From Amphiduros pacificus (lineage: Eukaryota; Annelida; Polychaeta; Phyllodocida; Hesionidae): 64,000 bases of DNA. Under the pieces are notes generated by a model that did no database searches, was not told the origin of the DNA, and saw nothing but the letters and a program-made list of their open reading frames with translations. Below are positions 1 through 11,540 of the stretch, in pieces. The stretch lies in NCBI GenBank assembly GCA_949316495.1, contig OX439001.1:31882964-31946963 (forward strand). The letters are read 5' to 3'. The translations under genes were made by a program, and so were the position numbers. Every line of letters starts with the position of its first letter. Within the stretch, counting starts at the first letter, position 1.

Positions 1-869
1 AGTCGGACAAGTATCTAAGCTGTCATTTCTCATTTTCACAAAATACAGGTTATGGTTCACTTCTGTTTAATAACTAGGTGGCACAAGGACAAGTGTTTTA
101 TTTATAAGCATCCATAAAAAGTGATACCATAAGTTTGTTTGATAAAGTTCTCCAGATTTTGTAGATATGCTGTGCTATTGATTCCAGTTGAAAATTTTGT
201 CAGCCAGGTTTTCTATGGCAGCACATGCCCCAATAGAAAGAAATGAAAAAGGGGAATGCTGAAACAAACAAATGGTCAAATTTATTTTTTATTTAATGCA
301 ATGGAATTAATTTTTTTATTTATGATAAGCATGGACATGGAAAGTAGACAGCTATTACTTTTTTCAATCCATAGAATTATCAAAAAATATGAGAGAATTA
401 TTAATGAAAAAACATGACAGGTCACTTCCAAAATATCTGGTTAGTTTGCTCTCCCTGGCAGTTATTGGGTTAAAAATTGAAAAGTATAAATTACCAAAAA
501 AGATTTCTATAAACATTTAAAATAATGATAAAAAAAACAATAAAAAACATAATTGAAAACTTAAAGTTACGGTAACCTTTGAAATAGGCCAACCTTGAGC
601 ATGTTTATATTTAAGCTAGGCCATAAATGTGACAATGGAATCAAGATAGGCTAGGTACTGGGAGAGTCTGTAATGGGTATCAATAAAACATGTTCAATAT
701 CAAAATCCAATTGATCAAAATGTGATCAACTTGAAACCAATATCTGAAATGCTCCCCTTTGAATTCTTTTTTCATTGCCTTGGAACTCAGAGCCAAGGAA
801 CAATCTCAACATCCATACTGTAAATAAAACTACTGGTAATTGTTGATATCAGGATTATTTAAATTTCAG
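1..869. other. Upstream intron of the Cys-rich gene; no feature seen
   Basis: AT-rich sequence ending in a polypyrimidine tract and AG acceptor at 868-869. I see no coding exon, RNA gene or repeat here. It is probably an intron, because the exon at 870 begins in phase 0 without a start codon and lacks a signal peptide, so the 5' exons must lie before this window. Confidence 0.5.
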
Positions 870-995
870 AATCCAGCAACGCAGCCCACTGCGCTACAGG
901 AGACTGGCCTCCCAACAGCTGCCATCATTGTCATTGCTATCGGTGCTTATGTGGTTTTGGTGATTATACTGCTTATTATAAGGCAGGCCTGTCTT
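870..995 (+). CDS. Transmembrane exon of the Cys-rich gene
   Basis: Forty-two codons between acceptor AG at 868-869 and donor gtaagt at 996. A short Thr/Pro-containing juxtamembrane stretch is followed by about 22 hydrophobic residues rich in Ile, Val, Ala and Leu, then Arg-Gln-Ala-Cys-Leu. The basic residue after the helix favours that side being cytosolic (positive-inside rule, inference), which would place the Cys-rich tail inside the cell. Confidence 0.75.
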
Positions 996-3900
996 GTAAG
1001 TACCCTAACTATTTAGGAATATTCGATCAAACCATAAACAAAAATTAACTGAATAAAAGTCATATTTTTTACTTTCTTATAAAATTATGAAGTCCAGATA
1101 TCTTGTGTACATAATTAAATTAATCATGCAGTGTTGTCTTTTGGCAATATAGAGTGAAATAATACAATTTGTATATCTTGGCATCTTATCAATCTCAATT
1201 ATCAATGATTATACGAGTTATACAAACCTGGTATGTAGCTTTCAATGAAGCAATAAAGACAGAGATCAGCATTGAGCCTATGTGAATTATGTTTGTCTGA
1301 TGTTGCAGAGCCGTGGCTTCTGTCGTGATGCTGGGGCTGGATGCTGTGGTAAAGAGGGAGAGGAGACCTGTGTCTGCTGTGTCAACTGCTCAGAAACCTG
1401 CTGCAACTGCAAATCCCCCAGTATAGAGGCATGCTTGGATTCCATCTGTCCTTCCAGAAGAGTAAGCAAGCTTATATATTACAAGTCTGCTGATGTGCTT
1501 AATGACTAAATATGGCTTTAATTTGACAGATTGATTGTTTGAATATCCTATTTACACCCAAAGCCATCGGTAAAAAAGACTTGAAATCCACTGTTTCTAG
1601 AAACACCACGCACTGCCCATCATATTGAAGTTTCCCCACTAATTAAACTCGACTTCCGGCGATTGACTGTTGCAGTTATGACCAATGTCATCGTCTTTCC
1701 CAGTCATAATGTCTGTAAATGCAAATCCGGGGGTTATCTGTAGTGTCTTTTCCTCACTTTTTTACCCGACATTACGCGTGACAACGTGCAATGGCATTTA
1801 GAAGAGTCCGAGTGATGATGTCATGGAAACACCAAGGGAGAAACTTCATATGACGTCACAAGCGACACTGCGTTGAGGAGTTTCTGATTGTTGCTGCCAC
1901 TCCTGTAATTAGACTGACCCACTTTCACCTGATTGCGCAAAGTCGTAAACAATGGCGAAACGATGCCGAGATGAAGAAATAACAAAGACATTTTTTCTGA
2001 CGGGACTGACATCATATGTTTACTTAAAGGGAACATAATTGTTTGATTGTTAGTCGCCGGAAGTCGAGTTCTACTGGAGTCGTGAGTTAAATTGGATGGG
2101 CAGTGCGTGATATTTCTGGAAACAGTGGATTTCAAGTCTTTTTTGACGATGTCTTTGGGTATAGTCGTTTATGGCCTGAGGCACTATTTTGTCTCACAGT
2201 TATCGGTTAAATATATCATATAAGGAATGTTCTCAATTTTGAATTGAAATGATATAATGTGAAATTGCATCAATAAAATCGAGGGTATTTATGTGTCGAC
2301 TTAGGTCAAACCAGTTGAGTTATGTAATTGTGAAAAACTGGATGCCTGCATATATAAACTACGCCAGCAAGAACAGGAGCAGGTGACAAGAACTTTGCTC
2401 ATTCATATTTCAGGTTTACCATTGATGTTAATACATTGTGTTTTGAAAAATTCATATTTGTTGTTGTGATATTACTTTTAGATCAAAAGTAATTCAATTA
2501 AAAATTGTTGTGTTTTGAAAACTTTGATGTACATTTGTTGGTTCATCAGTAATAATATATTGTGATATCGAATGAGATGTTGTACACGATTAAACTTATT
2601 AATTGATTGATTTCACCACTATGTATCAATACACACATGCACTCTATAAAATTAATTCCCATTTTTACAATCTTTTCTTAACAGTGTTAAAGTATTATCT
2701 TTATATGTTAAGTTAGGTTGAAATATGTTAATTCTTAAGTAAGATGACACAAAATTGATTGAATGTCATTTCCTCAGTAGGACTGCCAGAAACAAGCCAC
2801 AGATGGCATGAGTGTTTCAGTCTACATTTATTTCAATACAGGTGTTAAGTGAAGGTCAGATATGTGACTGTTCCTGCACCATCTGCATCACACAAAATGA
2901 AGAGGTCAATTATTTACATTTTCATTCAGATGTTCAGATTTCTGTTATTTACTGTTGATATTTGTCTTAACTTAATATGATATTGATAGTGATAAATAAA
3001 TGTGATAAAGATTATATTTTTGAAAATGCAACAATAATGAAATTTAAAAAAAAGAAATTGTACAATTGAGCTAGGAATTATTTTTATTCTAGGTTATCCC
3101 TTCAACTTTATAAGTTCATATATTGATCAATTCAAAGAATTCTAATTAATTATTTGAGTTTTTTTACAATTGAAAGCATTCAGTTTTGTACTTGATCTAA
3201 GTTTGTCATTGAACGTGTAACCCACCAAATCTTGATTGACTATGTTCTTATTTCAAAAACTATTTAAGTTCTTTTTTGCAGACTTTGAATAATTAAAAGA
3301 CAAAAGAAATAATATATACAAAATGTGTCATAAGTGACCCTGATATTTTATGATTTAATTTATGGTTATCATTTAAGAATGAGACAGGTCCATTTTGTGC
3401 CAGGTGTTGTCCTGGGCAAGACACAGATGATGAGCAGAGGAACTGCTCATCTTGTTATTCATGCTGTCAGAATGACAAACTCCAGACTTCTTGCTGTGTT
3501 AATCAATGTGCTGAACAGGAAGGGGTAACTGCTCACAATTTATACCACTTTTTTAGAAGTCAATTTATCACATTGAAAACATTGACATTTAAAGTCCAAA
3601 TCATTGATTTAAAATGTCACTATATTAAACAAACAAAAAAGAATTTATAAGCAGTGATAATCATCATTCCAAAACAAACATTTTTTCCTCTCAAAGTTCT
3701 GAAGTATTTTGAACATCAGAAATGGAGTATTCAGTTTGAGTGAATATTTTTGAAGGATGAGGTGTGCTGGGGGTGTTGTGCAAGGGAAGGTTGTCAGCCT
3801 TGCTGGTGCTGTGGTCCCAGTCTGCAGTCTGACCAGCATCACTGCTGTAACAATGTGTGCACCACGCAGACAGGGGTAATGCCACCTTACAGATGATTTG

Positions 3901-6900
3901 TTACTTATTTTTGAATTTATGTTTCAGAGTTACTTGGATGAAAATTCATATTGATTTTTTTTTCAGCAATTCTTGATGCTAATACTATTTTTGTTCGATT
4001 CAATTTTTTGTGTCAATTTTTGTTGTGTGTATGTTGTCTTTCATTTCTTTTGTCCATATCCATAAGTTTATATTTGTACAACATTTATATTGTTCTTTTA
4101 ATTCATGATAGCTTTTAACATTTAAAATTAGTTTCAGGTCAAAGCAGAAAAGGTTTTAACAAATCTAATTGGTGATATAGTTTGTGTTTTCGTTCAAAGT
4201 TTCAAGATTCGTATCACTCAGCACAGACAATTGTATAATTTGCAGCAAATGGATTGTGCAGATATTATCATGTGCCAGTGTTGCCAGGATGCGGAGGGGG
4301 GATGCTGTAATAGCCAAGAGCCGTTATGTGACGTGAGTGCAAAGTTTTCCCAAATCTCCCATCTTCACCATACCCAGCTGATCATTAAGCTGTTATTCTA
4401 CTTTGAAAGGGTTTATATTTTAGATTTACACATTTTATTGGAATTCTATACTTCGAAAACTTATATTGAGAATTATCATTTGCATATTATGAATAGTAAA
4501 TAAGATATAAATTGAATAAAATCTTAGATTATGCTTATCCATATTGCAGTTCATAACCATTGTTTTTTTAAGAGAATGAGTTGTTATAAATGTATTTCAT
4601 CAAATGGGTGTTTTGAAATTTGTGAAGGTATTTTGATATTTTTATATTAATTTTAGAATGATTGTGGTGTAAGTTATTATCTTTATAAAATATGACATCT
4701 TATGATAAATTATCATGTTATCTCAGGTGAATGCCTCTCACATATCAGGTAGCTTATCAAACACATGAAAGCTCCTGATGAAAATATTCAAAATTTATTT
4801 GTTCATGGATTTTTAGAGGATACATTTCTCTATTTTATGGCACCTCTAATGATAGGTGTAGAGTACACACCGATGGCATGAGTACTTGAGTTTATGAGTC
4901 TAAGCAATGGCATCAGAACACACCTGGATAACATTAAATGATAAATAAATCTTGCAGTGAATGAACAATCTATGGATTGAAAATGGCTATTCATGTGACA
5001 CTTACTTGGTTTAAATCACAATTTATGTTTAAAAAACCAATCAATTTCCACCAATAAAATTGTGTATATTACTGACAACATTAAGGCACCTGGATCTTTT
5101 TTCATTTTTTACACAAAATCATTGAGTAAAATATGCATATTACTAACACGATTAATTCACCAGGTTTCATCCTTTTCTTTGATTATGAAAACTCATAAAA
5201 CAAGTTAAAAGCAAATTTTCCTGTTGTTTCAGTCCTACTTCTTTATTCAGACTTGCTCTATCTGTATTATAAGTAGATTGTATTTTTAGAAGAAACAAGA
5301 ATTTTTCTGGACATTATCTGAGCTGGTTTTGAGAACAGCATTATAAAAAGAAACAAATACATAAAGATATTTCCCCTCACACAGACATTGAGCTCCTTTT
5401 TATTTATTTCTTGAATTGAATTATTGTAAACTTGGTATCCAAGAATTAATTTTGCATCTGGTCATTTATTATGCTTCCTTACTTTCTACACCACCACTAA
5501 CTTCCAACAATCACATTTGCATTGAATGCTGCAGTAATATTTATATTAATAGAAATCAGTCACTTCCTCCCTAACATATTAAACCAATCATTGAAAGTAA
5601 TATAAAATGTCTTTTAAAATAAATATTATTTTTCTTTTCCACAATATGTGCATAACTTGACCTAAATATTACTTTAAAACAAATATTATAGTTACAGATG
5701 TATCAATAATATAGACAATATGTAGATAATAAAAATATAATGTGCTCTACATGAACATTTTATTGTACAGTAAATAAAAGTTATTGGAAGATGTTAAGAA
5801 AGAGAGTATGACAACATGGATTCAATAATTTAATGTTCAAATTTCTATGAGGATTTTATTAACAGAAGGAAAAAGCTCAGTTTGTTCCAAAGGAAAAGGT
5901 AGACTGGTATACACACTGCTTATTTTTGGATGGTATTAACCCTTTCAGTGTGGCAACTGTGACTGCACTTGTAACTGCCAGCCCCCAGAATGTGATAATG
6001 TCAACTGCTGCTGCTTCACCATCAACCTGCGACAGCCGACGGGCATGGAGGGGCAGGGTGGAATGCATGGGCAGGGTGGAATGCATGGGCAGGGTGGAAT
6101 GCATGGGCAGGGTGGTGGAATACATGGACAGGGTGGAATGCATGGGCGGGGTGGAATGCACGGGCAGGGTGGATTGCATGTACAGGGTGGAATGCCCCAG
6201 GGGACATGGGGTGGAGGTCAGGGAATGTCACAAATGGGCGGCGGCCATAATCCTTGGGCCGGGGGAGGATCTCAATATGGGAATCCCTCATTGCAAGGAG
6301 GCACCATATGGCAGGGTGGTGGAGGTAACCCTGGCAACTGGCAGGGTGGGAACCCCTGGGGTGGTGGACCAGGGCCAGGGAGGGCAGTACCCATGCATCA
6401 TGCTCAGCCAGCTCCAGGCCCGTCCAGCAGATCCAGGCCATCTACTGCTGCCCCCTACTGAGGCAGTTATCAACTACAAAGTGCTGACACTGATCTGCAG
6501 GGTGATTAGAGCATGCTGATTGTGACTGGGTGTGGTCCAAAGCTGTAGTTTATGTTGTTGACATGCATCTCTAGCTAAACAAACATATCACATCCCTCAC
6601 TATGGCACCACATAAATATATATCATCTGCAACAAAGTCACTTATGTCATATTACCAGTATGCTAAGTTGAAAAGTTCCCAGATTGATTATGGTGGATCT
6701 GATATTGATAAATAAATTACATATGTTATGTATAGTATGCATGTAATCTGATTTCTGGCAGCCATGTTTTGTTTATATTGAATTTAAACAGCCGTATTTG
6801 TGGCATTGGCACACTGTTTAAAAAGAATTGATACCCATGGCAACTTACAGTTGGACTATCTGCTACAAGACATAATGAAAGCATGGTTCAAAATCTGCAT

Positions 6901-6958
6901 GATATCTTGGTATTATAAAAACAGAGAAATATTTGAATGCACTTTTTCAAATGATTTG

Positions 6959-7036
<78 letters not shown>

Positions 7037-8045
7037 AGCAGCATAGGGGCTATGCTATCCAGCTCCATGCATCTGTCAACCCAAACATTATCTCACAGCC
7101 TGTTACCTGTAACCTATTACCTATTAGGCTCTAGAATTGTACCCTATATTTCCTATGGTACCATAACTAAGTGATGGAATCAGTCTTCAACCATTCTCCT
7201 CTGTAAAGAATCCTGATGATTATATAATGCTAGACCATCCATACCTGCTCCAAATGAATTTGTTGCCGGTTACTTTAGGCACATTTTTTTCTCAGTTGTG
7301 TAATGATTTGTCTCAATTATTTATTCTGAGAAATACATCTGTGCACTGTTGAAATGTAGACACATGGTGATACCATAGGAAAGATAGATGGCAGGGTCAG
7401 CTTTCATTGTATTGCTTGAAAATGCCAAACAGTTAATAATACTCAATATAAGTATTGCAGTTTGGATGTACGAAATGCATCAATTATGTATGTAGTATTG
7501 TTGATGTCTTCAATATTGTTGTGTATAATAGTGTAATCAATGATTTCCCTTACCTGTCATTGCTTTATATCCACAATATTACCCTATAAAATGACCCACC
7601 TTCCTTATGGAGCACTCAGAAGTAGAGATCACACACACACCTTTATATTTACCTGTATTCTCATATTAAGCTACCTTATTTATTTAAATATTTATCTTTT
7701 TATATTGACTCTTAAGCTGTTCTTTCAAATGTAGATTAGCCGTTGTATTCTTTTAAAAAAATCATTCCTAAAAAAATCTTTTTATAGACTATATCTTTGT
7801 TCTTGTGTATTTTCTCTTTTATCAATGTATATTTTTTATTGCAAAATCTTGATAGATGTTTAGGAATGTGTTTTGAATCTGGGAGTAGATATTAAAACAT
7901 TTTGTGTGGTTTATTTTTTCAGTGTGGCAACTGTAATTGTAACTGCCAATGCCAGCCACCAGAGTGTGAGAACATCAACTGCATCTGTTTTGAGATCAAA
8001 CTGAAGGACTCTGCAATGCCTGAAGAGGAGGAAGAGGGATATTAA
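870..8045 (+). CDS. Cys-rich single-pass membrane protein, 3' part, alternative last exons
   Basis: Unrecognised gene, partial at the 5' end. Exons by GT-AG junctions and continuous frame: 870-995, 1309-1461, 2842-2904, 3378-3524, 3756-3875, 4246-4332, then either 5949-6461 or 7923-8045. Every exon is a multiple of three and phase 0-0, so exons can be duplicated or skipped without shifting the frame. The first exon encodes a transmembrane helix. The next exons encode about 220 residues of which roughly 52 are cysteine, many as CC or CxC. A type I topology would put this tail in the cytosol, where palmitoylation or metal binding would be more likely than disulphides; a type II topology would make it extracellular. 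Neither can be decided because the N-terminus is missing. I do not recognise a named family. The exon 2842-2904 uses a weak donor (gtcaat), the least certain junction. Confidence 0.75.
1309..4332 (+). CDS. Five consecutive Cys-rich exons
   Basis: Exons 1309-1461 (51 codons, 12 Cys), 2842-2904 (21, 4 Cys), 3378-3524 (49, about 10 Cys), 3756-3875 (40, 10 Cys) and 4246-4332 (29, 7 Cys). Each begins after an AG, ends at a GT (gtaagc, gtcaat, gtaact, gtaatg, gtgagt) and keeps phase 0. Repeated CC, CxC and CxxC spacings suggest that the exons arose from one another by duplication, although overall similarity is low. The spacing does not fit EGF, laminin, metallothionein or RING patterns that I know. 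A TA-flanked MITE sits in the intron after the first of these exons. Confidence 0.7.
1553..2162. mobile_element. TA-flanked MITE family 1, copy 1
   Basis: Terminal inverted repeats read roughly TACMCCAAAGNCATCGG inward from both ends and continue through a stretch ending in CCACTGTTTC. The same element recurs at 20324-20930 and 23161-23752, where flanking TA duplications are clear. TA target sites fit Tc1/mariner-type mobilisation (inference). There is no transposase. An open frame of about 100 codons is shared with copy 2 but reflects repeat homology. It lies in an intron of the Cys-rich gene. Confidence 0.75.
5949..6461 (+). CDS. Last exon, form A: CGNC module plus Gly/Gln/Met/His-rich tail
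   Basis: After acceptor AG at 5947-5948 the exon opens with CGNCDCTCNC, then QPPEC, a triple Cys, and FTINLR. It then runs into about 130 residues of low-complexity tail: seven imperfect GQGGMH hexads followed by Gly/Trp/Asn/Gln-rich sequence and a Pro/Ser/Arg end, stop at 6459-6461. The tail is likely disordered and could bind metal through His and Met (inference). An AATAAA at about 6711 could serve polyadenylation. The Cys module is duplicated at 7923, so this exon and the next are probably used alternatively. Confidence 0.75.
   Translation, partial: CGNCDCTCNCQPPECDNVNCCCFTINLRQPTGMEGQGGMHGQGGMHGQGGMHGQGGGIHGQGGMHGRGGMHGQGGLHVQGGMPQGTWGGGQGMSQMGGGHNPWAGGGSQYGNPSLQGGTIWQGGGGNPGNWQGGNPWGGGPGPGRAVPMHHAQPAPGPSSRSRPSTAAPY
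6051..6190 (+). repeat. 18-bp coding minisatellite (GQGGMH)
   Basis: Tandem copies of GGGCAGGGTGGAATGCAT, with one copy enlarged by 3 bp and the last copies diverged. The unit length keeps the reading frame, so copy number can change without frameshift. It is strikingly GC-rich compared with the AT-rich surroundings. Confidence 0.85.
6462..7922. other. 3' UTR of form A and intron before form B; (TA)n tract inside
   Basis: Contains the probable 3' end of form A (AATAAA near 6711) and a pure (TA)n run at 6961-7033. No other exon was seen. The polypyrimidine tract and AG acceptor at 7921-7922 precede the second last exon. Confidence 0.5.
6961..7033. repeat. (TA)n microsatellite
   Basis: Uninterrupted alternating TA for about 72 bases. 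The long Tyr-Ile open frame across it is an artefact of the repeat. Confidence 0.95.
7923..8045 (+). CDS. Last exon, form B: CGNC module plus acidic tail
   Basis: After AG at 7921-7922 the exon encodes CGNCNCNCQCQPPECENINC, then ICFEIKLK and a short acidic end with five Glu in a row, stop at 8043-8045. It repeats the first 25 or so residues of the 5949 exon nearly position for position, including the acceptor context (tttcag then TGTGGCAACTGT), but replaces the Gly-rich tail with about 14 acidic residues. It is in the same phase as form A and so can splice to the same upstream donor at 4333. Exons A and B therefore look like a tandem duplication giving two C-termini. AATAAA sequences at about 8809 and 8935 could end this transcript. 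Confidence 0.72.
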   Translation, partial: CGNCNCNCQCQPPECENINCICFEIKLKDSAMPEEEEEGY

Positions 8046-9378
8046 ACTAACACCATCCGTAACACATTCACACACATACACATATGTACACAAACATATA
8101 TACATGTACATACACATTTTCACTTCCCGTATTAGAGGCAAGAAATGCAGTTCTGGAAATTTGTTCCTCACTAACATAACACGAAACCAGTTCTGTTGAA
8201 AACTGACAATGGTTTTAAGAATATTAAGCCAGCCATTTGGCACAAACTGCATTTTTAGTGTCACAAGGAAAATGGTTATTGCAGATCAAGTCCTGGTGTG
8301 TATTCGTCTCAAGGACATAAAAAAAATATTCTTATAGATTAGTAAAGATATATTTTGGAGGAAACCCTTTTATTTGAATGGAAATAAGATATTTTTCAAA
8401 GAATATCACAAAAAACATAAAATGGAGAATATTTTTTCTCTGCAAATTTTATTTATCAAAGCATCTCACTTTTGCTATAGCCTCAGGGAGTAAAGCAACA
8501 TGGTGACTTATATAGCACTTTTAATATGTTTCAGAAATATACCAATTTTGCATATTTTACATTACTCTGATGCAGATACTCAAGTATTGTCAGGTTTATT
8601 GGCAGTTAAGCAGCTGAGCTATGAGATAAGGTCTGGCATCATGTGATAGGCTGCCACCGTCCAGACACAAGTGTCCAGTATCCTACCTATATGCAATATA
8701 GGGATAAATCCCGTCCAATATATTTGTACCTTCATCACTTAAATTACTATAGGCTATGAAAAAAAGTCTCACTTTCTCACCATCAACCTGCCCCATTTTT
8801 GTAAATAAAAAAAAAATCAAATATTAGCTGTCAACCATAATGATATATAATTATCACAGAAAAAAAATATTGTTCAGTGTTGTGTCCATGAAATGAAATA
8901 ATTGAAAATTTATGCATGTGAATTTGGGTTTTGAATAAAAAGAAAAATAGACTTGCCTCCTACCATATTTCTCTAAACAAAAGATTGGTGAGAAACAAAA
9001 CATTTTTCTTGGTCTTAAATAATAGTGTGAATTGATATTAAAAATGCAATTTTAATATCAAGTGCTGTACATACTATTTTAAATATCAAATTTGCTATGT
9101 TTATTCATTATTAAATGTATTTATGGGTGTTGGTAGTGAGTGTCCTCTGGTGGCAGATTTTTTTAGGGAACTACTTTCTTTTTACACCAAAATGGAACGT
9201 TTTCCAAAAAAGTACAGGAAAAATGCTCAACTGTCAAAGAGAGTTCCTTTTTCATTAAAGCTTTCAAGTCATTGAAATGACATTTTATGGAATTCAATTT
9301 TGTAATAAAATTATTGATTTATTATTTGAAAATCGTAATGGAATTTCTTTGATTTTATTGAAAGCTTCATATCTTTTT
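8046..9378. other. 3' UTR and intergenic AT-rich DNA
   Basis: Begins with CA/TA-rich 3' UTR of form B. Apart from candidate polyadenylation signals I see no gene or clear repeat. Confidence 0.4.
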
Positions 9379-9956
9379 AACTCATAAAAAGTGGCGTAGT
9401 AATATGTCACTGCTCCAAAATTTATTTTGCCATTTCAAAATGTTAAAGGGAAAGTTCTGCAGATTGTGGGACCATAATAAAGAGGATTTCCAAAAAGCTT
9501 TGTAAAAGTGATCTTAACAATATTTACTGTGATCCCAGTGAAACAGATTTTCTATTTTTCAAAAACATTATACACACTTCATCATTTCAAAAATGATTTT
9601 TTTACCTCCCTTCACATATCTGATTGCCAAACTTCCTTTTTATTTCCAAATTAATCAAATAAAAATGAGAAAATCTGTTTCACTAGGATCACAGTGAATT
9701 TTTTTCCCAATGAAATGAAATAAACCGAGCTAAAAACAAGCCTATTCCTGTTGTGTAATCTGCAGAACTTATTTGCTTGTCTTCTTCATTTCTCATCAAA
9801 ACATAATCAAATAAAAATGAGAAAATCTGTATCACTAGGATCACAGTGAATTTTTTTCCCAATGAAATGAAATAAACCGAGCTAAAAACAAGCCTATTCC
9901 TGTTGTGTAATCTGCAGAACTTATTTGCTTGTCTTCTTCATTTCTCATCAAAACTA
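9379..9956. repeat. Dispersed repeat with inverted ends, copy 1
   Basis: The segment starting ATAAAAAGTGGCGTAGTAAT recurs at 11252-11540 with about 85-90 percent visible identity. Within it AAGTTCTGCAGATT (9449) is matched inverted by AATCTGCAGAACTT (9763), and an inner pair around GTGAAACAGATTTTCT is also inverted, so the single strand could fold into a long hairpin. This looks like a non-autonomous inverted-repeat element; the target duplication is not clear. Confidence 0.6.
9653..9956. repeat. 152-bp tandem duplication
   Basis: The block starting AATCAAATAAAAATGAG at 9653 is repeated head to tail at 9805, almost without difference (one visible change, gttt versus gtat). The near identity indicates a recent duplication of one arm of the dispersed repeat. 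Confidence 0.9.
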
Positions 9957-10499
9957 CCATCAAGAAAAATTAGGACAAAATACTATTTTGAAAGAAATAA
10001 ACTTGTTATCTTACCTTATAGTTCAAATATTGTAGTGTTTAAATATTGATTCATGTCATTAATGTTTTTAATTTAATAGGGAATGATGTATTTTTACACT
10101 GTAAATGTACCAATTCCCATCAAGTACAGTATTTTGGTAATTTACTCCTCTGCCACTAGGGGGCATTCAATGAAAAGACCCATAAATACCCTTAAGAAGT
10201 TTCATGCTTGTGATGATGTTAAATTAATAGATATTTTACAATATGAAAATGCTTTTGTATTAAATGTAGAAAAAAAGACAGGTGAAGATAATAGAATGTT
10301 AATAATTCATGTAATATGTCACAAATTATTTATGGTTGTATTATATTCAAATTTAAATTGTTCTGTAAAATTATATGCAAAGTAAATTAATGCACACAGT
10401 TGGTAAATTAATCTCGTATTTGTTTCTGTCACATACAAGTTATTACGATTCTGTACTGAAACAAAAAAACTTCTTATACTCAAACATGTAGATAACACT

Positions 10500-11165
10500 A
10501 TACAGCAATCATGTATATCTAATCAGATCAGGGGAAGGTCCACAGGAGTACATTATCTAATTAGATCAAGGAAAAGTGCCCAGGAGTGCATGTGTGCAAT
10601 ATCTAGGCTAAATGTTAAACTGTTCTGGCTGTATCGTGCACACAAGCCAAGTTGGCAACATGGTATCATGGCAACATAAATTGACCAATCACAGCCATTA
10701 TCATATTAGATCAGGGGAAGTCCCCAGGAGTGCATGTGTGCAATATCTAGGGTCAATGTTAAACTGTTCTGGCTGTATCATACACACAAGCCAAGTTGGC
10801 AACATAATGTCATGCCAACAGAAATTGACCAATAACAGCCCTTATGTAACTCGATCAGGGAAGTCCCCAGGAGTGCATGTGTGCAATATCTAAAGTAAGT
10901 GTCAAACCGTTCTGGCTGTGTCATGCAGACAAGTCAGTAACCACGATGGTCGCCATAGCAATAAAAATCAACCATTCACAGCCGTAACCTAATCAGATTG
11001 GGGAAAGATCCCCAGGAGTTTATGTGTGCAATATCGAAACTAATTGTAAAATGGTTGTACATGTAGCTGTATTGTCCACACAAGTCTTTGACCATGATGG
11101 TCGCCATGGCAACAAAAATCAACCACTCACAGCCAAAACCTAATGAGATTGGGGCAGGGTGACCA
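10500..11165. repeat. Tandem array, unit about 144 bp
   Basis: Four to five diverged units containing CCAGGAGTGCATGTGTGCAA, a GTTCTGGCTGTATC motif and AATTGACCAATCACAGCC. The CAGGAG landmark falls at 10581, 10725, 10868 and 11013. The first unit is truncated. Open frames across it are repeat artefacts. Confidence 0.85.
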
Positions 11166-11251
11166 CTGTGATTAGTTGCAGTTATATGGCCAGTATGATT
11201 AACGGCTACCGAGGGTCCCTAGGGTTAGTTAATGGCCTTAGGGTCAGATAG

Positions 11252-11540
11252 CCTTCTCATAAAAAGTGGCGTAGTAATAGGTCACTGCTCCAACATTTAT
11301 TTTGTCATGTCAAAATGTTAACGGGAAAAACTTCTATAGATTGTGGGACCACAATAAAGTGGATTTCAAAAAAACTTTGTAAAAGTGATCTTAACAATAT
11401 TTACTGTGATCCTAGTGAAACAGATTTTCTATTTTTCAAAAACATTTAGAAAATAATAGAGTTGAAGTACACACTTGCCCATTTCAAAAATATGAATGTT
11501 TTCACCTCCCTTCACATATCTGATTGCAAAACTTCCTTTT
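11252..11540. repeat. Dispersed repeat with inverted ends, copy 2
   Basis: Partial copy of the 9379 repeat in the same orientation, including the TTACTGTGATCCTAGTGAAA block, ending at the TTCCTTTTT shared with copy 1. It lacks the 152-bp arm. It abuts the 146-bp satellite at 11541. Confidence 0.75.

Noticed and set aside
5233-5274. Extra Cys exon candidate between 4332 and 5949
   Set aside because: Length not a multiple of three, breaking the otherwise strict phase 0 series.
5926-6519. Two alternative long frames over the Gly-rich exon
   Set aside because: Shadows of the 18-bp coding repeat; only the frame continuous with the CGNC module joins the upstream exons.
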